From assembly GCA_019925095.2 (NCBI GenBank), contig CM034398.1, positions 9,625,001 to 9,689,000 on the forward strand: 64,000 nucleotides of DNA, given 5' to 3'. The position numbers and the translations under genes are program-made. Under the pieces are notes generated by a model. The model ran no database searches. It was given only the letters and a program-made list of their open reading frames with translations, and was not told the origin of the DNA. The DNA is from Dendrolimus kikuchii (taxonomy: Eukaryota > Arthropoda > Insecta > Lepidoptera > Lasiocampidae). Positions 23,271 through 33,700 of the stretch are shown here, piece after piece; the stretch's first letter is position 1; each line of letters opens with the position of its first letter.

Positions 23271-25139
23271 TGTTATTAATACAAAAAAATATGATAATTA
23301 ATATTTTTCTACCGCATCTAATGAATTAAATATATTGTGACATCAGTTTATTTATATAGCTACATTACTTTGTATACAATAAAAAGTTAATAAAATATAA
23401 CATAATAGTCACAAAAATTAATAGAAAAGATAAACAATCCACCAACTAAAACCCCAAGATAAATAAATATGGTGAAATCTATACTTTATTTCAAGGTAAA
23501 TAAGGTAAGGCATTATGTAGAACAGTTTAAATCTTATCATATAAATAAATCAAAAATAATTGCTTTTTTATAAAATAATCAACATTATTATTTGTGAAAA
23601 CGTTTCCCAATAAATACTGGTAGCATTTACACTGAAATCCAATTAACTTTGACCTTTTCTGTCGATAAGCAAATCGAAATGATTTTACGAGTAATGAACA
23701 GTAATAAAGTGTTCATAAATACGATACTATAAATGTAAAATTGACTATGCATTGTTTTTCCTTAGAAGATCATTTTCATACATTAGAAACGGGATTTTTG
23801 CAATGAATTCCACGATTTAATATTTTTTAAACGTTTTAGACAACTAAAACGATGACCATGACAAGTCGATTGTAGCGTGATGTTATTGTGTATAACAAGT
23901 CTGTAGAAGCTTATCTCAAGTCTTCCTTCTTATTCCTCCAGTGTTCTAATATAGGAAGTTGTTACTTATATTATTGTTTTGACTTTTAATGAAGCAAGTT
24001 TATTTCATGTAAATTCGATAGCATAAACTTTGGTGCTTCCTTTTGCCGGGTTAAAATTGAAATTAGATTAAAATCATATCAAACCTGACGTAATAAAGAA
24101 ATAAAAAACGTATGTATTGTACATTCAAACGAAGGTAGTTTCCATTTTACACATCTGTATAAAATATAACAATAAATACGTATGAATGTAAATATTAACT
24201 ATAATGCACTTATTTATACTCAGGCATTTTTTTGACACTTATTTTTTGGGAGCAAAGTCTATAATTTTTTGGTTATAATTTTTCAGTTTTTATGTAAATT
24301 TTTCGATATTTTCGAAATTTCCTTTAAGCGCACTGCGTGCCACCAAGTGCCCCCACAAAAAAACCCTGTTTATACTTATATAAATATAATGAATGTAGTA
24401 GTTTTTGTAAAGTATATGTATGTAAATAAAGTATGTATGTATAACATTTTATGTTTTAATCAGTAAGATAAGTAGAAATAGTAATATTAGTAACTATTGT
24501 ATTTAGCAGTTCAGCCTAGGCATCCATAGCGGCAGATCTCTTAGGCAGTATCAGTTAATGAGATAATCTGTCTATAGTAGTGTTTTAGAATATTATATTT
24601 AAGAACGATACTGTTATATAATAGGTATACTATATTATATCAAGTTTTATTTTCTCCAGCATAGTGTCCACTCATACATTCTCTGTCTCGTTATTCTACC
24701 TTAATCTCCAAATGCATGTAAAATATTAGAAGATCGACAACCTCAAAACGGAGAAGGTCTTAACACCAGTTTCTATACCAGGAAAACTGTTTTATATATT
24801 TATAATTGGACGACAATAGTCATCATGAACTTTGTATTGCTCTTTTACACTCATAGACACATAAAGGAAAATACGTAATTCAATCTACACATAGATAATA
24901 TTAATTTGCTAAGCCTCATAGACTATGTAGACGCGACCGTTAGGCGCAGGAAAGAGACGGGTCGGACTGAGATAGATATAGTTTATTTTTAACCGTTATT
25001 AATTTGAAATTAAATAAATAAATTATAAGAATAAGAATTGAATATAAAATGTAATAAGCCTTAACTCACTAGGAAATAAATGTTGTAGCGTTGTGCCTTT
25101 TATTGAAAGTAGGACCCTATTAGATCCCGGTAAATGAGA

Positions 25140-25293
25140 CCGGGCTACGGGCGTGCAGAACGCCGCCTGGAGCCCGGGACTCAGCATGTAAAGGGAACCG
25201 GGTTACAGGCGTGCAGAACGCCGCCTGGAACCCGGGACCCAAAAGGGTAGCGGAAACCGGGCTACGGGACTGCAGAACGCAACCGGAGCCCGG
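25140..25293 (+). repeat. three tandem stem-loop units in LTR U3
   Basis: Three imperfect units of about 58 bp. Each has outer arms: 25140-25146 with 25171-25177, 25198-25204 with 25229-25235, and 25257-25263 with 25287-25293. Units 1 and 3 pair CCGGGCT with AGCCCGG. Unit 2 pairs CCGGGTT with AACCCGG, a compensatory change. An inner GGCGT/ACGCC stem is kept in units 1 and 2 and lost in unit 3. The array is repeated in the 3' LTR. Confidence 0.85.
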
Positions 25294-25306
25294 GATCCGT
25301 GAGGTA

Positions 25307-25382
25307 TGCCTGCACTACTGCCTACTCCGAACGCGAGTAGGCCATAATGATAGTGCAGGCAGAGGTCCGCGCTCGACAGCGC
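25307..25382 (+). repeat. nested hairpin in LTR U3
   Basis: Outer arms 25307-25317 and 25351-25361 are perfect 11-bp complements. An inner hairpin pairs 25320-25327 (GCCTACTC) with 25335-25342 (GAGTAGGC). A small GCGCT/AGCGC hairpin follows at 25369-25382. Together with the three upstream units this makes almost the whole proximal U3 foldable. Confidence 0.85.
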
Positions 25383-25409
25383 ACGTTTTTGTAATGAGGT
25401 AATGGTAAG

Positions 25410-26271
25410 TTTTTTTTTTTTTTATTGGACTTGACTTTATGTTGTTGGTCCGAAGACCTTACAACTTTACCGGGGTTTTTGGGGCGAGTGCCTTCGCGAA
25501 GCGAAGGCGCTCGAGCCCGGGGGGGCAACTTGCTCGAGGGAGCTCCCTAAGGAGTTTTACCTCGGCTGAACTGTTGCCATGAGAGGGGGATGAATTTAAT
25601 GATGGCCACCATAGGGCGACACAAAGCACTAATTGAGAACGGGCGACGGGTAATATAAAGCCCGAGGGGAAGGATTCCGGCGGGCCGGGATCGGTGGTTT
25701 GCGGCGGCCTACGCTATCTTACTGCCGTTTCGCAACGTGTTATGGCTGGGAGAGAAGAAACGGCGAAAGAAACTTCCCAGCAACACGCCTAGTCTATCCT
25801 GTGGGGGGGCTATGTCTCCTAGCGTCCCTCGCAGGGACGTGGAGAGATCTTGATTGGCGGCGCCTGAGACGCCGCCGTCTGTGTCTGTCTGTCCGTGCCT
25901 GCCAGCCTGCCGTCCTAACCGCGGGCGGGCTGATCCGGGCCAGCCGTTTTGTGATAACGTCGACCCTGTCCGTGAGGACGTTACGCGGTCGTCGCACGAG
26001 AGCCTTTCGCCGAGGCTTATAATCGGACGCGGACACGACGAGTGGATTTCGATGGTGCGGCGCGAGATCGAAATACTTACGCGAGAGCGACGTAATGTAG
26101 TTTTTGATGGAGGGAAGCTCCAGATCGCGGTGGAGGTCGACGTTACGCATATAGAGGGGAGCACCGACGGCTCTGCGCATGAATTTGTTTTGCACGATTT
26201 GCAATTTATCTAAAAGGGCAGGCTTGGCATGGCCGAATACCACACTCGCGTATGTCATGATCGGGCGGAAT
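25410..26271 (-). mobile_element. 5'-truncated Jockey-like LINE inserted in the 5' LTR
   Basis: A poly(T) run starts at 25410, which is an antisense poly(A) tail. The 12-base target GGTAATGGTAAG is duplicated at 25398-25409 and 26272-26283. The 3' LTR carries one uninterrupted copy of that site, which proves an insertion of 862 bp. The minus strand encodes the C-terminal end of a LINE polymerase. Confidence 0.93.
25794..26258 (-). pseudogene. C-terminal fragment of LINE (Jockey-like) reverse transcriptase protein
   Basis: The minus-strand frame begins with TYASVVFGHA and continues with KLQIVQNKFMRRAVGAPLY, DLHRDLELPSI and SLSRKYFD. This is the region after the reverse transcriptase core in Jockey/CR1-like ORF2 proteins (W/F-G-x-A...LQ-x-x-QN...R-x-x-x-GAP-x-Y). 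No catalytic motifs are present because the copy is 5'-truncated at insertion. The last 40 or so residues are less recognisable. It cannot encode an active enzyme. Confidence 0.8.
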
Positions 26272-26525
26272 GGTAATGGTAAGGGCGCTCAGCGCTTTAT
26301 ATTTATACTAATGAAGCGGGGGGCGAGGTAAACGCCCATTACGACGTCCCGCTAACAAAAACCATGGGTCACAACTGTGTAAGGACCCTCGAAATATACT
26401 AAGATCTAGGGTGTACTAAAATGTATGATAGTAATAAGTTGAGATAAGGCTTAATGTATGTAAAATTAAGGAAATAAAGTAAAGGGGGTGTTACGACGAA
26501 GCGAGGGGTCGGCGGAGGCAGCCTC

Positions 26526-26533
26526 TATAAATA
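26526..26533 (+). promoter_or_regulatory. TATA box of the BEL LTR promoter (5' copy)
   Basis: TATAAATA lies in the distal LTR, about 200 bases before its 3' end and about 255 bases before the gag ATG at 26784. The 3' LTR has the same site. The transcription start is inferred, not visible. Confidence 0.55.
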
Positions 26534-26783
26534 TAGGACGCCTTTGGGGCGCATTTTTGTAGTTCGTTAGTAGTTCGAGACAAGCAGTAGTTCGCAGTTG
26601 ATAAGAAGAAGCTCCCTCCCGCCAACGCCAACGAAGTCGAAGCCTCCCGTAGCATCGTTTTCGGTTGTTTTCATTTCGGAAAATCGGTTACCCGAACCAG
26701 CGACCAACCCTCTACAGTCCTACAGTCCACTGCAACACCAACATCGTCTGGTCAGCTTCGAGCCGTATTGGAAGAACTGAAGT

Positions 26784-27395
26784 ATGCCGAATACGAGAAG
26801 CAGAATCGAAAAGGACGCTGCGCAGGCGAACAAGAAGAGTGCGACAGAGGTAGCAACAACCTCAACGACAACTGGCAGTGTCACGGCGGAATCCGGAACA
26901 GAGACTAGCTCAGTAAAAGCAACGACCGTAAAAGCAACGACAGTAAAAGCAACTGCCGTAAAAGCAACGCCAACGGCGTCGGCAACGACAGTAAAAGCAA
27001 CAATGCCGGTCTCTGTTACGGATTTGCAGCCACAACCACCGCCAGTTTTACGCGAAATACTTCGCAGAAAAGAATGCACTCTAGAAGAAACTTCAAGACC
27101 GCAGTCACTACGCTCCACGACTTCCCGCAGACGACTTGCCGAGCTGGAAGCCAAAGAGAGACTAGCCGCATTGAAGTTGAAACAGTTGGAGGCAGCCGTT
27201 GAACTCGAACAAGCGAGAATAAATAGGCTACAAGCCGAATCATCGGACGATGATGACGTCATCGAAGAAAGCGAACTACCATCAAGAAGAGTGGACATGT
27301 GGTTCGAGAGACTGCCGCAAACGCAGGAACCACATGCCACAGAACCCCCCCCCCGCCCCAGCGACGTTAGCCAGCGATATAGGGAGAATGAATGA
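26784..27395 (+). pseudogene. BEL/Pao Gag, N-terminal part, frameshifted
   Basis: The first ATG after the LTR opens a 203-codon frame. It has a basic start, five VKAT repeats (about residues 44-72), a strong charged heptad-like stretch (about residues 112-152: RRRLAELEAKERLAALKLKQ and onward), and an acidic DDDD patch. The frame leaves Gag after the C10 run at 27345-27354, where the +1 frame carries on as the main Gag body. The N-terminal coiled coil probably mediates Gag assembly. Either an extra base in the C run or programmed slippage could explain the shift; a length error in sequencing is also possible. Confidence 0.75.
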
Positions 27396-29190
27396 ACGGG
27401 GACAGGGCGTCCACGTCGGAAATATGGCACGCGGACAACGGGTCTCAGAACGAGGCCCGCCTGCACGTTCAAACGTCATGGATGTGACGTCACTGGCAGA
27501 AGCGATCACTGAAGCGGCGCGAACGAGCACAAGACAGGCGCAGCGATACATGCAAGAACTCCCGACTTTTAATGGAAATAGTGGCGAATGGCTGTCCTTC
27601 CAGGCAGCCTTTCGGGAAACGGGAGGGAGCTTCTCAGCAGGGGAGAACGTCGCGCGCCTACGTAGAAGCCTAAGGGGAGCCGCACTGGAGGCCGTCAGTG
27701 CCCTGCTGATTACCCAGACGGGGCCTGAAGATATTTTGAAGGCATTGGAAAGAAGGTTCGGCCGTCCAGATGCCCTTGTGCTGGGAGAAATGGAGAAAAT
27801 GAAGACATGGACACGAGTCATCGACAGCCCTCGGGACTTGTGCTTATTTGCCAACAAGATGGCAAACCTAGTAGCAACAATTGAAGTATTGAACAAGCCG
27901 CAGTATTTACATAGCCCAGAGATGCTACGCGCGGCAGTGGAGAAGCTGACTCCAATCGTAAGGAACAAGTGGTACGACTATGCAGCTGTGAAGACCGAAG
28001 GGGTTCCGGAACTTAAGAAACTTGCGAGCTTCCTGAATGAAGAGGCAGACAAGTGCGCCGCGTATGCACCGATCGAACGCGAGAGCGAGATGGCACGATC
28101 GAAAAGGAGGACGGAGCACATACACATAGTGAACAACGACAGTGAACGCGTGAATATGAGAAAAAGTGAACCGTGCCCAGTCTGCAAACGCGATCATAAA
28201 CTTAGCGATTGCCGCAAGTTCGTCGGTGTGGATGTGAGCGCGCGGTGGGACTTAGCCAAAAAGTGTAAAGTGTGCTTCCGCTGCCTGCGAAGTAGGCATC
28301 GACGTTCTTCGTGCCGCGCCCCGCCGTGTGGAGTGGAAAGGTGTACGCTACACCACCACCGCTTGCTGCATCACCAAAGGAGACCTGAAGTTAACGAGGT
28401 AAGTCCAAGTGCAGTGAGTGTGACGTCAGAACCGGCGGGAGAAGTGTTAGCGTCCGCGATCAACAGCGTTATCAACGATGGAAGAAACAAACGACGTGCC
28501 TATCTGAAGGTGGCCCCGGTCGCTATAACCGGACCGAGGGGCAGTCGTCACACCTACGCACTATTGGACGAAGGCAGCACCGTGACCATTATTGATGCGC
28601 AGCTGGCCGAGCAACTGGGACTTAGCGGACCACGGGATCCCATGAAGATGCAGGGAGTCAACGGTGAAGAATCATCGCACGACTACAGCATGCGAGTATC
28701 CGCCAGGATAAGAGGCTCATATGAAACAGAAGAACACACACTGAGGGACGCTCGCACAATAAAGAACATGAGCTTCTTCAGCCAGACCGTTCATCGGAGC
28801 GATGTGCAGGGCTGTGCACATCAGCAGGAGATAGAAAATGTACTCATCTACGAAAGAGCTACACCGAAAATACTAATCGGCCAAGATAATTGGGAGCTGA
28901 TTATTTCAAATGAAGTACGTAAAGGCCCGCGTCACCAACCGGTCGCCTCGCGTACGCAGCTGGGTTGGGTGCTGCACGGCTGCCGCACCTCAACCACATC
29001 GCCGGTCGTGTTCTGCTCACACTTGAACATGATGGAAGAAGACCACGACCCGCTTGAAGAAATTATGAAAAAATATTTCGCGTTGGAATCACTGGGAATC
29101 GAACCCAGAACGCAGGTTAGCGATCCACAACAACGCGCCTTGGAAATTTTTGGAAAAGAAAACTCGTCGTTTGGAAAATGGACAATTTGA
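27355..29190 (+). pseudogene. BEL/Pao Gag core, zinc knuckles and protease region
   Basis: The open frame continues from the poly-C run to 29190. The Gag core resembles DUF1759: it starts at RQAQRYMQELPTFNGNSGEW, then FQAAFRETGG, LRRSLRGAALEAV, ILKALERRFGRP and LASFLNEEADKC. A zinc knuckle CPVCKRDHKLSDC and a second Cys/His cluster (CKVCFRCLRSRHRRSSC) bind RNA in the family. The protease-like segment has YALLDEGSTVTIIDAQLAEQ and ILIGQDNWELI. The frame ends at 29190 just after a T5 run (29147-29151); polymerase continues in the next frame. The reading start was set at the homopolymer because the upstream part of this frame is out of register. Confidence 0.8.
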
Positions 29191-30440
29191 AACGGGACTT
29201 TTATGGAAAGATGAAAGTTCACCTATGCCAAATAATTATGAAAATGCATTGAAGAGACTTCAGAACTTAGAAAAAAAATTGGATCGCGATGAAGAGCTTG
29301 AAGCGAAGTATGAAGAGCGAATTGGAAATTTAATGTTGTCAGGCTACGCCGAGCGCGCCTCCACTCCCCCCACCAGCGGGAGGACGTGGTATCTTCCCCA
29401 CTTCGCCGTCGTGAATCCAGACAAGGAGAAAATAAGGGTGGTCCACGACGCAGCCGCCAAGTATCATGGCAGAAGTCTGAACGATATGTTGCTGCCTGGA
29501 CCCGACCTTCTTCGATCACTACCGGGAGTCATCATGAAGTACCGGCAGTATCCAGTGGCAGTGTCTGCCGACATAAAGGAAATGTTCATGCAAGTGAAGA
29601 TCATAGAAGCCGACAGGGATGCATTACGCTTTCTGTGGCGTGGCAACCGCCGCGATAGCGAGCCTCCAGAGGAATATAGAATGACGTCGCTCATCTTTGG
29701 TGCAACGTCTTCGCCTTGCGTAGCCTTGTACGTGAAAAACAGGAACGCAAGGGAATTTGAAAATGAAGACAGAGAAGCGGCGAGGGCAATAGTGGTCAAT
29801 CATTACATGGACGACTATCTGCAAAGCCTTCAAACAGTTGAAGAAGCCAGGAAAATGACAGCTGCCGTTGACAACATACAGCGGCGAGCGGGTTTCCAAC
29901 TCCGAGGGTGGACCTCCAATTATAAGGAGGCGATTTCAAGCTTCGCGCCATCCGGTCAAACCACCGTTGAAATCGGCGGGAGCGAAATAGAAAAAACATT
30001 GGGTCTGATGTGGCACGTGAGAGAAGACACGCTTGGCTTTCGTGTCAATCAAAGAAGAGTTCCGGCAGAAGTATTGGAGGGGAGTCGAATGCCGACGAAG
30101 AGAGAGGCACTGGGACTCATCATGTCAATATTCGACCCCCTGGGGTTCATTTCCCCCCTCACCACACCGGCGAAACGCATCATGCAAGATACATGGAAAT
30201 ATAAAACAACATGGGACGAAGTCATCCCGGAGGAACTGCAAGACAAATGGAAAAATTGGCTGAGAGACTTGATATCTCTACCTAACTTACGCATTCCACG
30301 CTGCTACGAATATTCACCGGCAGCGATCAGGGAGTTGCACACATTCGTCGATGCTAGTGAAGAGGCATACGCTGCGGTTGTGTACATACGCACGACACGG
30401 GCGGACGGCCGGGTCAACGAGCTACGACAGCGGCTGTGGG
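29150..30440 (+). pseudogene. BEL/Pao reverse transcriptase and start of RNase H, truncated
   Basis: This frame starts in the overlap at the T5 run with RRLENGQFETGLLWK, the usual entry to BEL polymerase. It goes on through GRTWYLPHFAVVNPDKEK, IRVVHDAAAK, VSADIKEMFMQVKI, MTSLIFGATSSP and the active-site VNHYMDDYL. FDPLGFISPLTTPAK and ELHTFVDASEEAYAAVVYIR then mark the connection and RNase H start. BEL similarity stops near 30420. The remaining codons to 30634 run into the inserted R1-clade 3' UTR. Half of RNase H and all of integrase are missing, so the copy cannot integrate by itself. Confidence 0.85.
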
Positions 30441-30795
30441 TTATGAAGATACGGCCCTTTTGGACACCATCCTCGGGTCCTTCGGGGGAAGGGCCAAAAT
30501 GCAGGCATAAGGCCTGCATCGAGGTGTGTGGGACTCGCAGCGAGCGGTCCTCCACGCTGGCTTCTAAAACGAAGTTGTCGCGAGAAACGGTCGCCAAACT
30601 ACCCACTAAACCTAAACCTGCGCCCCATTTATAGCGCTTTTACGGGGCGTCATGGGATCTTGTACAGAGTAACTGCACCATGACGCCCCTACACCCTGTA
30701 ACTGGGTCACCCCGGGGAGCAGAGTGACCCACTTCGTACAGCAGGGGGGGGAAGTCCGCTGTCGCCCCCGTGACAGCGGCCCCCTGTGACGGTAA
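30440..30795 (-). other. 3' UTR of the R1-clade element with a series of stem-loops
   Basis: Perfect complementary arms: 30644-30655 with 30678-30689 (12 bp), 30703-30710 with 30724-30731 (8 bp), 30756-30763 with 30772-30779 (8 bp), and 30499-30506 with 30512-30519 (8 bp). Between the last two groups, on the minus strand, lies a block reading GCGCAGGTTTAGGTTTAGTG. A related block occurs at 41085-41320. Structured 3' UTRs guide reverse transcriptase binding in R1/R2-type elements. Confidence 0.75.
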
Positions 30796-33700
30796 TTATG
30801 GGAGGAGAAGATGCGCGTAGCGGCGCCTGCGACCGCCGGTCCGCCTCCTGCGGATGGGGTCCGCGTACGCGTCCTCCTCCCTCGCTCTTTCAGCGGCCTC
30901 CTTCTGCGACATGACGGATTCGCAGAAGGAGGAGACCGCAAGCCAAGATTGTTGACCCTGGAGCATCGCTTCGACCATGCTACGAAGCGAGCTCACAGGG
31001 CCAACGACGTTCTCTAGGAGGGCCCTTTGGGGTCCCCAAGCGGCGCACTCCACGAGCGTGTGAAACGCCGTGTCTTGGAGTGCGCCGCACTCGTGGCAAG
31101 ACGGGGAAGGTTCCCGCCCAACTATTTGGTGCAGATACTTACCAAAGCAACCGTGCCCGGTAAGTATCTGCACCATCCTGAACGTCAAGGTCCCGCATTT
31201 CCGCGAGACCCAACGAGCCAGGTGGGGCCGGATTGCCTCCACCGTCACGATTCCAGCTTCTGGGGACCCCAGGTCCCTCTGCCAAGAGCGGATCAGGGCC
31301 TCGGTCGCCTGGGCCCTGATCATTCTAGTTTCTGCCGGGCACGGCACCTCTCCTCTCGCCCGTGCATCCTGCCGGGAGCGGTACACTGCTGCGAGCACCT
31401 CCGCCTGGAGATTCCAGGGCGGATCACCCGCCAGCAGTGTTGCCGCCGTCCACGACACAGTACGGTACCCTCGAATGGACCTCACCGCCAGGACCCTCTG
31501 AGCTCGCCTCAGCAGAGTCCTGTTTTGCCGGTGAAGTGCATGAATCCATACGGGGGCCCCGTACAATGCCATACTCCGGAGGATGCCAGCGTACAACTTC
31601 CTTGTCGCCGCGCCCGGCCCTCCCACGTTCGGAAGGAGCCTGGCCAGGGCGGCAGCGGATTTAATTAACCTCGGGGCGAGCTGGGTGAAATGGGCCCCGA
31701 AGTTCCATTTACCATCTAGTACAAGCCCCAGATATTTCATCTGGGGCTTGACCGCTACCGCAACACCTTGGACGACGATGCGCGCGTCCCGGGGTGCACG
31801 TCTATGTGGTCTATGGAACATGAGGGCCTCTGTTTTTTCAGGAGAGACCCTCAGGCCAAGACGCCGGATTCGTTCGACCACCAACGCCGTTCCGGCGTCG
31901 GCGAGTGCCATAGACTCTTCATAGGTTCCGCCCCGGGCCGTGACGAGGGTGTCGTCTGCAAAGCAGAGCACCCCCATCCCGGGCAGTACTGGCTCGCGGA
32001 GGAGCCAGTCGTAGCCGATGTTCCACAGGATCGGACCCAGCACCGACCCTTGTGGAACGCCGCACGCGACGCGTCGTCTTCCTATAACCTGGCCAGTTCG
32101 GCCGCCCTCCCAGAGGATGTACCTGTCCTGGAGGTAGGCCTCCAACAGCCTCGTGAGATACGGGGGGACTCCGTGGGACAGGAGCCCTGCCCTTATTGTC
32201 TCGTGAGGGAGACTGTTGAAGGCGTTCTTGATATCAAGAGAGACCGCCAGGACGGACTCCTTCATGTGATCCGCCTCTCTCGTGAGGCTCCGTAGCGCGT
32301 TCAGGGCGTCCAGTGTCGAACGTCCCACCCTGAAACCATATTGAGCCTCAGAGAGCCCAGGCCCATTGGTGTCCAAATGACGAACGAGGCGACCGGCCAG
32401 GATCTTCTCAAAGACCTTGGCCGCCTCGTTAAGCAAGATGATGGGCCTGTAGGCGGATGGATCGTCGGGAGGGCGACCCTCCTTCGGAAGCAGGCATAGC
32501 CGGCCCTCCTTCCACTGCTTCGGGAACACGCCTGACCTGATACAGGTATTGAAAAGTTCCCGAAGCTGGCCGCGTAGGTGTTTAGCGGCCAGAAAGAGGA
32601 CTCGGCCCGGGACCCCGTCAGGTCCCGGCGCTGTCTTTCGGCCCCGGAGGCGCTCCAGGGCCACTTCTAATTCTTCTTCGGAGACGAGGGGAGGCTCCAT
32701 CTCCGAATGAACGGGGTGTGGAGGATTCATTTCTGGGGGAGTGAAGGCTCCCGGGTCTGGGAAGAGTCCGTCTATAACGGAGCTAAGGACCCCCTCTTCG
32801 AGCGACGCTGTGACCGGAATGGTGCAAGCCCGCATCGTTTTACGGGCCATCCGGTACGGACGCCCCCAGGGGTCCCCATCGAGGCTCTTTAGCATCTCTT
32901 CCCGGCACCGGGTCTTCGACTGGATGATGGCCAGTCGAAGAGCCTTTTTGGCAGCCCGATGCTCCCCGATAAGACGATTTTCCTCCACATAGTCCGGAGG
33001 TAGTCGGCTCCGACGGCGTTTGAGGGACCGGCGTGCTCTGAAGGCTGCCTCCCTCAGGTCACCGATCTCGGCGGTCCACCAATAGACCGCCTTACGCTGT
33101 GGAGGCCGACGCGACCGAGGCATCGCAGCATCGCAGATCCTTACGAGGGTTCTGCTCATGCGCTCTGCCAGTACCTCCGGACCCCCGGAACTAATTGGAT
33201 TGACCCAGCTCTGGACGATTGCCATCTCCTCAGCTAGCTCTGGATCGAGCCGGCCGAGGGCCCAGCGCGGAAACCGGCCGTGACCGCGTGGGGGAACCGA
33301 GATCGTGCTCGGAGGAGGGGAGATCTCGAATCTGATAAAGCGGTGATCAGAAAGAGACTCCGCCTCCTCCACGACTCTCCATCCGTCCACCCTGCTTGCG
33401 ATCGCGTGGGTGACGAACGACAGGTCTATTACAGAACCACCCCGCGCTCGCACGCAGGTGTGGACCGCTCCTCGGTTTAGCAGCGACAGGCCGGATTGGA
33501 GCGCCCACGCTTCAACGGCCCGTCCCCTCGCATTGGTGGCGACGTTTCCCCAGGAACGAGATTTGGCATTAAAATCGCCGAGGACGAAGATCGACCTCGG
33601 CGACAGCCTGATCACGGCGGCCCTAACGGAATCTAAGAAGGCCTCAAACTCCGCCAGGGGACGGTTGGGGGAGAAGTACACGCCTATGACGGCGTGCTGA

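Larger units (their letters stand above)
18830..25103. other. intergenic region between gene 1 and the BEL element
   Basis: It contains a family A retroposon (18987-19282), the candidate poly(A) signal (20230), repeat F (20400-20650), an S2 SINE (21545-21845), a family C piece (21855-21945) and an S2 pair (22905-23270). No gene is recognised; open frames are short and AT-driven. Confidence 0.6.
25104..26729 (+). repeat. 5' LTR of the BEL/Pao element, split by a LINE insertion
   Basis: The LTR parts are 25104-25409 and 26284-26729; between them lie a LINE (25410-26271) and a duplicated target (26272-26283). U3 holds three tandem stem-loop units (from 25140, 25198 and 25257) and a nested hairpin (25307-25361). 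TATAAATA at 26526-26533 is the likely promoter, so transcription should start near 26555-26560. The boundary after the LTR does not show a primer-binding site I can assign to a tRNA. Confidence 0.88.

Noticed and set aside
25140..25293. CRISPR-like repeat array
   Set aside because: Three imperfect units without unique spacers, inside an LTR of a eukaryotic retroelement.
26720..27968. Minus-strand frames of up to 250 codons over BEL gag
   Set aside because: Antisense shadows of Gag with low-complexity composition (serine and valine runs opposite KAT repeats).
30601..30623. Telomere-like TTTAGG pair on the minus strand of the R1-clade 3' UTR
   Set aside because: Only two units and not a TTAGG array; the same block is found in the dispersed 3' UTR fragment at 41128, so it belongs to the element.
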